From: Otis tarda
Taxonomy: Eukaryota > Chordata > Aves > Otidiformes > Otididae
DNA: 64,000 nucleotides
Direction of reading: 5' to 3'
Assembly: GCA_026413225.1 (NCBI GenBank)
Contig: CM048560.1
Location: 17,676,001-17,740,000 of the forward strand
The notes beneath the pieces are model-generated. The model ran no database searches. It worked only from the letters and a program-made list of their open reading frames with translations, and was not told the origin of the DNA. A program made the translations under genes and the position numbers. Shown here in pieces: positions 14,201 to 27,547 of the stretch. Each line of letters begins with the position of its first letter. Position 1 is the stretch's first letter.

Positions 14201-14810
14201 CAGGTTTTCTATCTAGAAAAGAGAGAAGCAGCAGATAATTGTCAGTCAACGTTCAGTGGCTTCAGTGACAAAACCCGTTTCTTCACTGCCACAGGCCCAT
14301 GGGGATATTTAAAGATACTGGTCATCATTTCCCCCCAGATAGAAGTTTTCACCAGTGTCACTAAGTGTACATTTGAAATACCAAGATGAATTATACCGAG
14401 TCAAGTAATGTACAGGTTTCATTGTCATACAAAATACATGTGTAAGGTTATGAAGATAATAATGCCACTATATAGTGAAATATTTGTATGCCATCTTCCA
14501 TTCATATCAGCTGTATAGGATGTCAAGTATGTTGCACTTGCAATAATTTTCGGAATATAACATTTTCGAGTTCAGGAAGTTAACAACTTGGGCTTTTTGC
14601 TTTGCACGTCGTAACCTTTTATGTTATCATTTGGTGAGGTGAGGTGAAGACACAGGCGCATAAATTGGAGACCTTAGGTCTGTGATTATGTTATTGCTGA
14701 CCCTCATCACATCTAACATTACGCTGTGCAGCACTGCTCACAGGAAAAAAAATACCTAGAGAGAGGAGGCGAAGTGTGACTTGTTCGCTTGAGAACAGTT
14801 ATGTTTCGGT

Positions 14811-14870
14811 AGGTGTAAATCAGGATAGTTACGCTGAAGTCAGTGTTACATCACTGAGGATTTAGTTACA
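14811..14870. repeat. Ancient short interspersed repeat with TGAAGTCAGTG core
   Basis: The segment reads GGTGTAAATCAGGA, then CGCTGAAGTCAGTG, then a TTACA-type half and GATTTAG. I recognise this arrangement (GTGTAAATCAG, core GAAGTCAATGGAG, mirrored half) as a recurrent ancient repeat in sauropsid genomes. The two halves are roughly inverted around the core, as in a fold-back or MITE-like element. I cannot give a family name. No coding capacity is present. Confidence 0.5.
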
Positions 14871-17651
14871 GCATCTTCCTAATCTGCTTTGTAGATTGAA
14901 AATATATATAGATCCACATTCATTTTTTTGCTGGGACACCTTATGTAGTATAAATCTTACAAAGCAGCCCTAAGGGAGGGAGCCCTCCTTAATTACTTCA
15001 GGCTCACCCTCTTCCTGCAACCACCAAAAGAGGCATGATGGGTCTTCCTAATTTCCAGCTGCCATAACAGCTCCCGTGCGAGAGCTCGACGAGTGACCCA
15101 AACGCAGCTGATAAGCTGCTCTACCTTGCAGCAGGACATGCACCAGCAGGCAACTGGCCAAGGCTCCAGTGAGCACAAAAGGACTGTAAGGATGGTGTTG
15201 CCCATACACAGACGCTTTCCGGAGCCTCATGTGTGTGTGCTTCTTGGCCATGCTGTCTAATACCATGGCAATCTTTTAACACAAAATTGTTGTGGCTGTG
15301 GCACTGTCAGCTCAGGATATTTGGGGAAAGGGTTTCCTACTCAAATTACATTTTCCAAAGGCAAGACAGTGCCATTTGTGCTGTGATCTGTCCTGAGGAG
15401 TTTGTGAGTGGTGGTACGTGCTCTGCAGCACCAGCTGTAACAGGGAATGACTTTCCCATACGCCAGTGTAATTTAATTCATGAAGCAGGTTTCACTCATC
15501 TGCTTTTTAAAACTAGCCAGGGAATCTGAAAGTTGATGCAGGCACACAAGCAGCAGCAGAACCGAGCCCTTTACAGCTTTATCTTTAAAGACATGGTGTC
15601 CCAACTAACCTTCAAGAGAATGAAGATTCACAGTGCCAGGCCCTAATAACTGTATCTCACTCCATTACAGGTATTTCAAGGCCATTCTGTGTAAACAGTG
15701 TGCATTGCTTTGTGTCTTAATCTGTAAAACAACCAAATATCTCAGTTGCAGATGTATGTTAAGGTTTAATGCATCTCCTGCCATAAAAGTGTTGCTCAAG
15801 ACTGATGAACAAACAAATGTTTGCTTAAACCCCTTTGTGAAAGTCAAACAAGCTTTCAACAACTATTCATGTATTTATTGTCAGATGTGAGTCATCACTT
15901 AGGTGCCTGGCCCTGTGCTGTTAGCAGCTAATGCCAATAGTTCCACAGCATTTCTTCACTCATTTTTCCCTCTTTCCACCCCCGCTTCCAGCATAGTCTC
16001 CAGCAAGAACCTGTCTGGAGAGTCTTTTGTCAATGGCAGAACTGGCTCTCCTTCGGCATGCTTCGGGCCATAGTGGCAGCCGATCACCGTGCTGTCTATG
16101 AGGTGAGGGTGGCGTTTTGGGGCCCACCTTAGCCCCGTGGTCCACGCAGCAGCTGTTCGTGTCAGCGCCACCCTGGGGATCCTGCTGACCAAGTGAGTGC
16201 AAGCATAGCCATCTCCTCTTTTCCCTCTCCCCAGCTTTCCAGGGGAGCTAGCAGGAGGCTCAGGCTCAGTGCGTATCCTCTTCCAGCTGTAGATGTGTGC
16301 GCAGTGGTGCTATCTTCCTTCCAGCAGCTTGTCACTGCTCCTTTGCCAAAAGTTAGCATCTCCTTCCAAGCTGCCAGCTAAGCTGTTTGTGTGGGCACTC
16401 CCTAACCCATTTCAATCACAAAGAATTGGTTTACCCTGAACAATTCAAATACCAGCGCCTTGCTAACCAGCCCCATATCTGGAGCAGTGGCCATCTCAGC
16501 ACATATAGCTGCAGCTGGAGGAGGATGGACATCTTTACCCATAGACTGAACAGCATCGGGAAAGTTCCCGTAGGATTCACCTTCCTAATACATACTGTGA
16601 ACTTACAAGGTGGAATAACAACAGGGACTTATTTCTTATGTTACTGGGTGGTGTTAAAATGGTGTGTCAATGCTTGTTTTATTTTTATTCTGCTACTAAA
16701 CAAGCTGAAGGCTTTAAGGATATTTTTTGTTCTGCTGTGTCAAAGGGGTCTACCCAGGATGGAAAAGAAAATCAATGTTTCAGGGTTGTGTAACTGTGGG
16801 TTTTTTCTTGTGTTGCTTGTTTCATTATGAGGAAGGAATTAAAAATCCCTCCTAGACAGTACTTAAAATATCAAAGTCATTGTTTAATGCCTTTGAGTCA
16901 CTGTACAACTAATTCAATTGCACAGTGTAGTGCAGTTTCACGGTATGTGAAACACAGATAGTAGAGAGGAATGATTGGAAAGTTGAATAAACACGGCATT
17001 AGTTTGCAAAGTCTGAAACTTTCTAATGACTTCTTTTGCAATTATCCAGCACAACAGCTCATCAGCAGAAGTGAGAGTAGGGTCTTGTAAATCCAGAGCT
17101 CCTGCCTCCTCTGCCTCAGCTAAACTAACTGGGTTGGTACTGGCAGGAGGCGCTTCTCTCTCCTCTGAACCAGCCACTGGAGGTGGGTTGGGTCAGCACT
17201 GGCTGTCAGCAGCTTTTGGCAAGGTAGATAAGGGTCAAAGCTCTGATAACGGCTGTAGCTTTTCAGGACTCTTCACCAGGGAATGAACCTCAAGTGCTCA
17301 GGGACCCAGGCAGCAGAAGGCTTGGCCACAAAGCACTCTTAAGGGCCATGCATAGCCAGCCAGTACATTGAAACTGGTGCTTTGTTGGGCACCCAGTAGC
17401 TTACAGGGACCAGGGGTGCTTGGTGACAGGACAGGGATTGCAGCTGTCGTGGCACTGTTTCCTGGTCAGCCTGGTGCAGCTGACTTCACACCCAAACCTA
17501 AAAGGTGATGATAGAGGAGGTCTTCCAAGTACAATGGGGGTCAGTAGGGAAAGATACAGATCCATCTGCCTGATTTGTGTGAGTCCTGTTGCCATCATAA
17601 AGGCAATACAATATCCCAGATATATACTTTTGGTACTTATAGTACCAGCTT
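14871..17651. other. Noncoding DNA, no gene recognised
   Basis: A somewhat GC-richer stretch lies at 15,950-16,380. The open frame of 147 codons at 16,387-16,830 is rich in hydrophobic residues but has no motif, no splice context that I trust and no recognised relative; it is treated as chance. Confidence 0.55.
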
Positions 17652-17736
17652 TGCGAGGTAAAACAGTAATGTTATTCATATTTCACAAATGATAATCTGA
17701 GGCACAGAGAGGCTTCAGCTTTACCTCTCCTGTCAC
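17652..17736 (-). mobile_element. MIR SINE remnant
   Basis: The segment follows the reverse complement of the MIR consensus. Seen: GATAATCTGAGGCACAGAGA (17,691-17,710) next to a TATTCATATTTCACAAATG stretch, corresponding to the MIR order 'ttattatcccc-attttacagatgagg-aaactgaggcacagagagg', and then a GTCAC near the end matching the 'aaggtcac' part. MIR is a tRNA-derived SINE that spread in early amniotes and survives in birds only as rare, strongly diverged pieces. The inner core and 3' part are covered; the tRNA-like head is not seen. Edges are approximate. Confidence 0.65.
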
Positions 17737-19626
17737 TTTAAGGGCAGTAGTAGCAGTGTAAACCTATCTGGGTTGGCTCTCGTTTAGCTAGGTGTGGTAA
17801 TATTTTGCCCACAGATTCAAAGTTTCTTCTGATGCAGACTTTATGTGGGTAGAAACCACCAGACCTGGGGCACCATCTGCTCTCTGCATTAGCCTCACTA
17901 AGATCCCTGGAGCTACTGTGCCTAAATTAGACGTCCCCTGCCCCAGTCTCCTCACCCACGTGTAGATCTCCCAGTGAAGATGTCCACACCTGTGTCTGAG
18001 CTAGATGTTCACATATATGTAAGTGCCGGAGCCATGAACTAAGCATCTCCCACCTTGCCGTTAAAGCCAAACTGAAGCTGCATGATTTGAGCCTATCTGT
18101 TGTCGGTAAACCACCCTGTTGGAGTAAAACACACACCTGATCCCGAATTCCTGCTTTGCTTTCATTTATTTCCACAAGAAAGCAGACACAAAGAAGTAAG
18201 TATCTTGAAGCTATCATGGTCACCATTCAGATGTTGATGCTTAGTACTTGCGACTGATTAGTATTGCCACTGAATCGCAAATATTTCATATATTAAGTGA
18301 CCCGAAACAGTGAACGTCAGCATTTTAATGACAACAGCATTATTGTAGGTAGTGGCAGTTTGGCAAAGAGAGGAGGTAGGAGTAGGATTAGTCTTTACTG
18401 AACGTCCTTAACAAGCACGGATAGGAGAAGAAAAGGAGCCAAAAATGGGAAGGACAAAGAAGCACACGTGTTCGTATAAGTTTCTGACAAGCTAAAAGCC
18501 TCAGAAACAAATTTGTGTTTAAAAATACATTTGAAAAGTTACATACTCACTTTTGTACAGCACAACAATGGTGGAATGCTAATAACATTTAATTTCCCTT
18601 GACTTCTAACCTTCTTAACCTGCTGTGCTGCTAGAACAGCGCTGTAAATCAAAATGTGCTGTATTGTATGGTGAACATGTGTATTGAGTCATTCCAGACT
18701 GCCTGGTGCTTTTTAAAAACAAAACTCACAATAGTGTTTGTGCTGGTTTTCATTTTTCATAGACCTTTCCCCTCAATCATGCTGCAACTGGTTAGGTTAT
18801 GTATTAAAAATACAATATAAAAAAAGGGAGGGAAGATGTAGGGATAGACATAATACCACAGAAAGTACCACAGCACAGATGAATAGGCCAAAATATCCTT
18901 GACATTACTTTCCCCTTTGTTCTAAGTGTTCTTCCAGTTTCAATAAAAACAAATTGGAATATTGCCTGGGGTCTACTAAATCATTAGGAAATTAAGAATC
19001 TGTTTTTAATAACATTTCACTTGTAAATAATGCATTAATTGACTAGCTTGAAAGTTAGCTTGAATGTTAGAAACTCTGGCACTAAATGCGTAATGAAAGA
19101 AGTGTGCTGTTTGAGGAGGCTGGATGGTAAATGTAACAAATTAAATATGACAGTTGATATTTGTGAAAATGGTGATATAATTAGAGGACACCTGCAGCTG
19201 TTTTCCAACCAAAACAACAGAAATTAAACATGTATAAAGTGTGTGTGTCATATTTTCTCTTGGTGTATTTCTGTTGTTCTCCTTAGGGCTTTTTTTGGTG
19301 GGGGTCTTTCTATTTTTTTCTTACCTTTTGTCAGGTCATATGTCTAACCAAGCAACAAGTGTCTCTTTGTCCAGTGCTACTGTTTATTAGATCTGTAAGT
19401 GAACATTTTGCAGAGTAAAGGCAAAGAAGATGAATCTTATTTACTGAGAGCTGGAAGTTACTAAAGCACATGACACATGCCCAAGCATATTTTAGCCTTA
19501 GGTGCTTGGGAACAGTCAAGAATTACACCAGGGCTCGTCCTGTGTGTTCTCTCTTGCAGGTAGCTCACTTATGTATTTCTCCACCCCGGTGTTGATAGTT
19601 GTAGTGAGGAGTTCTGTAAACTAAAA

Positions 19627-19646
19627 GGTGATGTGATGTGATGTGT
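19627..19646. repeat. Short GTGAT pentamer tandem run
   Basis: GGTGATGTGATGTGATGTGT holds three to four GTGAT-type units. Simple repeat. Confidence 0.85.
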
Positions 19647-22077
19647 AAGCATTGCAAATGTGTAGCTTCCCCTCTTGGCATGTGTGCAGTTGAAAGAGAA
19701 TATGATGCTGCCTTAGCCATCTCACAAGGGTTTTGAACACCAAGTTTCTAAGAATAAAGGAAAAATGTGAAGTTGTTGAACAATGTAGAACACCCTGTCA
19801 TGCCACTGCTGGGAAATTGTGAAGGATATTGACTGAAGATGACCAAAAATGATATTTTTTTTTTATCTGGAGCCAAAAATTCTGGGTATTGCAGTTCAGG
19901 GACTCTGTTCCATTTGTCCTTGCTCCATTCCATTTGGTGTGCAAGGCAGCACCCTGCCAAGGGAGATAGGACTTGGACTTGCAAAAGCACGAGTCTCTAG
20001 GCTGACTCTCGTCAGAGTTACAGCAGTAACAAGGCAGTGGAATTACTCCTAGTAATCAATAAACAGAGCCTCTATGGTACAGCAAATTTTACTCCCGCTT
20101 GAAGCCATTGACCATTTTGCCTGGCGTCAGAGTTAATGGGCATAGAAACCACGCTGTTGGGCTGGGCGTGAAGCACACTGAGCCAGTACTGCCCCTGTGC
20201 CCATGTACTGCACTCAAGGAAGGACTTCAGGTTCTCCCAGGGTTGCTTTTCCTAGGCTTTGACATAGGGCAAATTGCCCACAGCGAAAGGAAAAACCAAA
20301 CCAGGGCAAAGCAAGCAGTACTCACCGCGGGACTCGACTCTCACTGGGGCTGCTCAGTGCGGAGTTTTCTCTATGGCTGAGGCACCGAGCAAAATCCTGT
20401 GGGGAAGGGCCCACTGCACCACACAACCAGCTGTGGATACTGTAAATCTTCAGCATGCCCTTTGTCAGCTGTCAGAAACACAGACATTCATAAACAAAGG
20501 AGAGCAGGAGACTGAAATTCACTTTAAAATAAACAATGTGGAGTTTGATTTGGAATGTGCTAACAGGATAGATATGAGCCATTTAAATAAACATACCAGT
20601 CAATTGTGTCAACTTTGCTTTGGGGGCAGCAATACCTTTGTTACTGGGCTTTGTATCTGTCTTGATTAGGGCCATGTCAAGCAGCTGTTGCGATTGACTT
20701 TGGTGACAGATAGGATGTACTGTACATGACACTGGAAGCGTAGTATCATGGAGACAAATTGTGCAATGGCTGAGAAAATCTCCACAGCTCTTTCAGCAAT
20801 GGCAGAATTCTTCCCTGTGGATGCAAATGTATACATTTTATTTGTCTTAAAGTTACAGACATTAGGTAGGTATGGCTGCTCTTGCAGGTACCCGTTGGTA
20901 TGTAATAGCTTCCATTCTCCACTGCCTCCACCCGCCCCAACAAGGGGTCTGTTTCCACCCTGCAGGTTCTGGGTAGCACACTCTGCATGTTCCATTTATT
21001 CCTGCAGTGGTGTATATGATAATTACGGCAGAGGAATCATTTGCCACCTCCAAGGACAAGGCAGTAATAAAGTTTCTTGTTGTAAATCACACAGGAGCAC
21101 AGCTGGGCTAGTCCCACTGACTTGCACAGCTTTCTAGATGTGTTCCTCCTTAAGTTTATTTTACAGGTACTGTTTCCTGCTCATAATGTAGATCTCATCT
21201 GACTTGATGGCAATTGGAGATGGAATGTCATACTCAGGTGATATAGAAGAGGTGCAGCTCACAGGGGCGTGTTCCAAACCTCTGCGGGCTACTGTGTCAG
21301 CAGCCACTCTCTGTGACTCTCCTCTTAAGGAGTAAGAAGATCTTCAGTGGGTTAAGGCTGAGGGAAGTTCTTATTCCCTGAAAACAACAATTTTGTTGGC
21401 CTGCTCCTACTCTCTCTGAGCTTTTTCATTGCTCACCAGTAGTTTTTAGGAGGCATTTGTATCAAGATCTACATTTCCCAGGTAAAAGGCATGAAGTAAA
21501 AACCAACTATCTACCAGATATTGTAATATCTACCAGAAGGAAGGAGTTTCTCAGCCTCCTATTATCTGCCACTTGAGCGTGACCTTTCCCAGATGTCATT
21601 CATGGATACCAAAGGTGATCTTTATTTTGGCTCTTTTATAGGGTGTTTTGCAGATGCTGAGCTTCTGAGTGTGTGAGGGATCCATTACAAATTGTTATTT
21701 CTAACTATGCCCAAACACTGTGGTTGTTAAATTTCCCTAAAAACCATCTTTGATTAAATAGCAACAGAGGTGAGGACTCCAGAGGCTAACTGCTCTTTAC
21801 CACCTCAGGGGAACATGCACAGGGGGATGCCTTCAGCCTGTTGCCTGTAGGTTTGCAGCAGCAAATCAGGGAGCCAAAGGCACAAGGAGTTTGACTGCCT
21901 CTGTGTTTGTTTTCCAGGGACAGGTTGGTTGCCTTAAATTAAGTCTGATAAAAATGTGGCCAAAATTTACCCTGGCAAAAAAAAAAAATGCCCCTGCCTA
22001 TGCCTATGTAGTGTTACACTGACTTGAAGGCTTTCTTAGCTGTAGAGAGCTACAGATCAAAATACAAACCTATTCAT

Positions 22078-22105
22078 TAAATAAATAAATAAATAAATAA
22101 ATAAA
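22078..22105. repeat. TAAA microsatellite, 7 uninterrupted units
   Basis: Seven perfect TAAA units in tandem, followed by an AATG break. This is a simple repeat and probably length-variable. No LINE or SINE tail could be tied to it. Confidence 0.95.
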
Positions 22106-22312
22106 ATGAAATTAGTATACCCAAACATAAGGAAGATGTGCTGGCTAAGTTAAATAAGGCACAACTGCTATTATTTAATTAAAATCTAGAGTGCAGCTGT
22201 TAGGGAAAAATCTAGCCAGTTTCAGATAGAAAAATATGCCCCAGTCGTGTGTTTCAACATCATTTTGATACTGAAATCAAGAACAAGGTAGTGGTGAATG
22301 TTTTGTGTGTGC

Positions 22313-22332
22313 ATGCATGCATATGCATGCAT
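22313..22332. repeat. Perfect 20-bp palindrome of alternating ATGC units
   Basis: ATGCATGCATATGCATGCAT equals its own reverse complement. It sits in a purine-pyrimidine alternating stretch (TGTGTGTGCATGC...) starting near 22,303, a composition able to form Z-DNA or a cruciform. It probably grew from a microsatellite, although the ATGCAT units also resemble POU and RY-type motifs. Confidence 0.9.
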
Positions 22333-22994
22333 TTCCATACGTGTCTGTGAGAGTGAGAGAGAGGGGAAAAAGACAAACGTGCTCAAACACCTTTTCTTTA
22401 TTTACAGAAACTGTAAATAAAAGTAGACTTATGTGAGCCAGTGGCCAGGAGGCTCGGAGGATGCACAGTGTGTGCTTAGTGGCTGAGGACAAGGGGAGGT
22501 GATGCTGTGAGCTGCTTTGCCTGTGCACGTGAGCCGGGGTTCTCTGTCTTTTACCACCCAGGTGTACACAGTGAACATCTCACAGAAGAAAATGGCTTTG
22601 TTCACTGAGTGAGTAATCAGTTCAACTATGCAATTTTTCAGTTTTCTCCAAGAGTGATAACGATGCATTTATTTTCCATAAAGAATAGTTATAGTTAGTT
22701 GCATTGCTGCTATTTCTAAAACTTACTGAACTAACATCTTGTTTTACTACATAAAGCAGAGCATTTCAGCTTTTCAGAGAAATAATTGTATATATTAGGC
22801 TGGCAGAAAAAAATAGCAACTTTTTGAGGATGTTTTTGAGGAACGAGGCGGTTATGTAAACCAAGGAAACAAAAACACAACACTATGGGAAGTTTTGGGG
22901 GCATTATTATTGTTTATTTCAGTAATTATTTATACAACATTGTAATTTTGCATGACATTCTTCAGAGAGTAAAAAAGGCAAATGGTGAGACCCA

Positions 22995-23043
22995 TAGTGT
23001 ACTCTGCTACACATACCTGTAGTCGTACCCTGCTACACATAGT
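22995..23043. repeat. Two-copy tandem duplication, about 26 bp unit
   Basis: TACTCTGCTACACATA at 23,000-23,015 recurs as TACCCTGCTACACATA at 23,026-23,041, one difference in 16. The stretches before each copy (TAGTG and TAGTCG) also match apart from one inserted base. This is a small local tandem duplication of recent to moderate age. Confidence 0.85.
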
Positions 23044-26000
23044 ATATGACAGAGAAAGGGCTGGGAAAACAAAGTGAGGCTACTTCTTTTCTCTTCCCAT
23101 CCTAGGGCTGACAATCCAGGTTCCTGAAGCTCTGTCTTGCCATGTCCTTGCTATATTGCTTTTGCGGAGGCAGAGATTTTTGAGCAGGATCTCACAACCC
23201 AAGGAGTCCTTGGAGTAACAGACCTGTTTTTTCTTCTGCTCTTCTCTCGAGCAGTGCAAAGCTGCCAGAGAGAGGGCTGAGGACCAGGCCTCGTGGTACC
23301 TGTCACAGGGAGCTTGCAGCATGCAGCAGATGGATATAGGAAAGGAGGAAAATGAGCAAAAGAAAACACAGGGAAAGGAGTTTAAAGGTTAACATAACTT
23401 AAGATCATTCTATTCATTACATTTCCAGTTAGAAAAGTACCACCTATTTGTAATGAAGAAGGGTTTGATCATATTTTGATAATGCCATGTTTTATTTCTG
23501 TTCATGAAATAATTGACCTTTGTGGAATTTTACCCTCCTTGCAACATTTGTTCAAAACAGGTATAGATTTTCTAAGATTTTCTTCTCTCTCTGTTATTTC
23601 ATGGTCTCTGTGTAGCATTTGTTTGGTCATTAAAAGGAAATAGTTCACCTTTTCCTAGTTCACCTTTTGTCTACATTTAAAATTCATGTCATGTTGAAAT
23701 AGATTTAATTTGCCAAGAGACGGTAGTGGGTCCTCTGCTTTCCCTATGTCCATGGTCCCCGTGTAGGGAGGATATTGCTTGTTTTTTCTCTCCCCAAGTT
23801 GCTCTGAAAGAATACTCAGAGTCACTTGGCTAGCCAACATGACAAAAGCAGAAAGTAAGGTAAAATGGACTTTCAGGGAGGATCTGAAGGGGAGACGGTG
23901 GGGAATATTTGAAGCAGAGGAAGGTAGCTCTTACTCCTGTGATACGGACTCAAGTCTGAAAGTCATGAAGGTGAGAGTAGGGAAATCAAGCCACAAAGTC
24001 TATTTTTTTCAGTGGCTCTAGTTCATACGAAACAACAATGCTATATGAGGGAACTAAATACCAGAGGAGTGAGGGGGAACCAAAGAACGAGACAGGGCAG
24101 GGAGGAGGGCCAGATCAGTGCTATTGGGAGCAGGGTGCGGGAGCCTGCAGGAGGACGGAGCTAGCAGAGCCACTGCCAAGTGGGCATAGCAGAGTGCAGG
24201 CGAAGGAAAACTCCAGACTCTTCCAGTCATGTTGGCTTTCCTGTTGTCATCTGTAAGACCTGGAAAAAGAGGTCTTACAGCTCCTATTCTGCCCTGCCTG
24301 ACCATGTGCCCTCAGGGATCTTGAACCATGAGGGATCCATGTGTTGCTCAAAGCCATTGCACTGTGCACGGGAGGCTGCCACCAGCAGCTCCTCGGGCTC
24401 CGAGTGATATCCCCACCATGCCTCCTGCTCCTCTCGGGCACGGTGGACTGAGCTGAAGAGCCTGAACACTGAATATGTTTGCTCTGGGCAATTTAAATTA
24501 GACCCTTGTATGTTATATAAGGCATGTTTTTATATTTTATCCTAGGCCTGAATCTCAGATGCTGAAACATTTGCACAGCTTTTCATTCTTTGGGGAGCAA
24601 GACACAGTTTTTCCCCAGTGGCACAGTGATAGCTTCTGATCCGCCTGCCTCCCACTGTCCACTGTCATTGTGGCTCACAGTCACCGGGTGGCCCGAGGAA
24701 TAGCTGGCACTCAAGGACCCCCCTCCAGTGCCCGTAACTCTGAAACTACATGACATCTTAACCTTTATGAAATTTCTTCAAGACAGCATTTAAAAACACC
24801 CAAATCTTTCCTGACCTTTACATTTTAGTAGAGGGGGTTTTGTTTTGTTATTTTTTTAAATTGATGTTCCTATATGTTTTTCTTTAGCTGTGGCATTTTT
24901 AAGCTAGTTCAAGAGGAACTTTGCTTTGCCTTTCCCATCCTGGTTGAGCCCAATCATTAATCATAAAGGGAAGGCACTCCAGACTCACACTTAACTTTAT
25001 AATGTTTTTATGTTTGTGACATTTTATCTCTCTCAGCCAGTGGGAAGTTCTTATCCTTTTAATTTATAATCTGTTAGGTTTCAATTTGATTCTAGATGCT
25101 GACTTCCTTTGTAGCCTCCCATCCCCACTTTCACCCCCGTTTCACCATGCTGTGGCTAGGTGATTGCATATTGGGCGTACAGATCGCTCAGAGAATCTCC
25201 CAAGGGGGTCAGTGATTGCTGCCCTGCATCACCCTTCTCATATGCGGGAAATCAAGGTATCTTCAACAGAAAAGCCAGTGGTGCAAATTGACAGTAATAC
25301 ACTCCCTAAATCTAGAATTAATCTGTTGAGTACTTCAGCAAAGCTGACTCAGTGGAAAGCTAACACGAGAGGAGTCAGTCCTGGCATCTTTACACAAAAC
25401 TGTGAATATTTGCAAACAAAAACTGGAAACTTGAAAGGAAGCATTCAAGTTTTTTCTATGGCGCTTGCTCTTTTTAGTGTAAATAGAAACTGTGTCCTGC
25501 AGCGTGCAGCATTCTGCTGTAAGACCTGGCTTCTTACAAAGGGAAAACTCTCCACATTCATATATGGTCTTTATCTTGTATAATCTCCTAAAATCTTCCG
25601 TGATATCACGCAATTACAACATTCAAGGCTCAGAGTCTAAATACTCTCTAGTGGTGCTATTGGATTTGTTTATATAGCATTGTTCTGTTGCAAGTAGAGT
25701 ACAACGCTGCCGCAGCTTTGTAGGCACAAAGATGAGTTCTGCTAAGCCTGTGTAAGTCTCTGCTCTTTAGCCCAAAAAACTGAAGGTCAGTTCAAAGCTG
25801 TTTGTTGAGGGAAACTAATCCTGCAAACAGTACATTCTCTGGCCATTATTTCCAAATCCAAACTATCTTATAGTCATGAAATCAAAAGTTTATGGGGAAA
25901 ACAAATGCTGCATTTATTACTGTGATGCAACATTCATAAAATATATTTCATTGGGGGGGAGTTTACACAGGGGGTAATGAGATTTTTCCTTTATACATTA

Positions 26001-27533
26001 TTTATAACTGCTTAATCCAGGTGCTGTAGGTTATTTTTTTTATCCCTCAGTTTCACAGCTACAAAACCCTTCAGTATTTCTAATTTATTTCTGCTTACAA
26101 TACAGATGTTCTCAATTGTGTCTCTAACTGCATTTCTACTGTTATGATCGCTTTTATGTTTTATAAGTGTCACTGTACACTTAGAGGGTGAATGTGCAGT
26201 ACACAATAGTAAGGTTCCATGCAGCCTGTAAAAAGCCTCTGGTGATTTAGTTACCAACAAATTAAACTATGCCTAACAGTAATATCTTTATCATTAGTGA
26301 TTTTAATCTTCAGGTGATTTCCCTGCAGTTTATATTGCTCTGTGCATGGGCTCTTATTCTTCACATAAAGGTTTCATCCTTTTAAACAGCATTTTTCAAG
26401 ATGACCATTTGGAAACAACATTTGGAGGAACATTTGGGTTGCATCCTCTAACTAAATTTCCAAGCTGTTGGTAACGGACTAAAGAAAATGTGGTCTGCAC
26501 TGAATACTAAAGAGCTGCAAATGTAAGAGCCTTGAAGGTTATGTGTAAATATTGACATTTTTATTTTATTTAGCATACAAAAATGAACTTGCAGTGTTGC
26601 TTATCTGATCATACAGCAATGACCGCATCTGCATCATCTGAGATCTATTCCTCACACTTCTGACTTTCATAGATGTTCCAGAGTTTTCCCATTGAGTATG
26701 TTATTGATATCCCTGATTAAGCAACAGATATCTGGGGATTGAGTGTCCATATAGGAACATGTCAACCAAGAGACAACAAATGGAAGCAGAGAAAAAAAAT
26801 CCTTTCATCTTCAAAGGCCATGTTATACGTGCAGATATGGGTCCCAATAAAACCATTAAGGTCCTTTCCTGAGACGTCTAATGGGACTTTAGGGCATTCA
26901 GCATCCAGCAAAACAAAGTATTTGGTTCATCCTAGAGGAAGTGCAGAAAAAGAACTGTAACGTTACATGTACCCCAGCTGTTCTTTGCACTTAGCTGTAC
27001 TGCCCTTTCCCCTTGAGTGTGAGTCTGTTGTCATTTCTTTTTTATCCAGAGGTTTCTGTGGAAACCTCAGGGTCTGCGTATTTACATGCTTTTTTCCTAA
27101 AACACTGAAAAGACTCCGATGTGCAGATAATAAAGTTTGTAGTTCTTCAGGGCTGTTGTTTATACTAAATGCATTTATCTGTTAAGTACTAAGATGGTCA
27201 CTGCACAGTTTGTAATTCCAAGGCATGAGACATGAGGGCCCCACAGCGTTCCCCTTAAATCTGATCAGAAAGCCATGAGATCTTGGCTGCTCACACTACA
27301 GATCTGGCTAACTGCTTCATGAATGGCACCACAGTCACTGAGAATCCCCAGTAACAACTCGAGAACACATTAGTTCTCTCCCTGGGCAGCCTAACCTGAA
27401 CGGCAACACAATCAGGAAATTTTCTAAAGTATCTGCTTCCCCTTTGTAATACTCCTGGTTCCTGCATCACACCCTGCCATGCTGTTTGCATCAGCTGGCT
27501 GCTGCTTGTGCTGCTCTGGGGCTGTCTCAAAGA

Positions 27534-27547
27534 TTTTTTTTTTTTTT
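27534..27547. repeat. T14 homopolymer
   Basis: Fourteen consecutive T residues. It could be the tail of a minus-strand retroinsertion extending to the right, but nothing on that side was recognised. Confidence 0.85.

Larger units (their letters stand above)
8155..14810. other. Noncoding DNA, no gene recognised
   Basis: The two overlapping open frames near 8,136-8,670 (133 and 142 codons, opposite strands) show no family features. Weak ancient-repeat pieces occur at about 9,765-9,803 (TTTACATCAGCTGAGG) and 11,971-12,010. A T12 run lies at 10,563-10,574. The remainder is plain AT-rich sequence. Confidence 0.55.

Noticed and set aside
16387-16830. 147-codon open frame with a hydrophobic C-terminal half
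   Set aside because: The hydrophobic run is a product of T-rich DNA; no family features and no convincing promoter or splice context.
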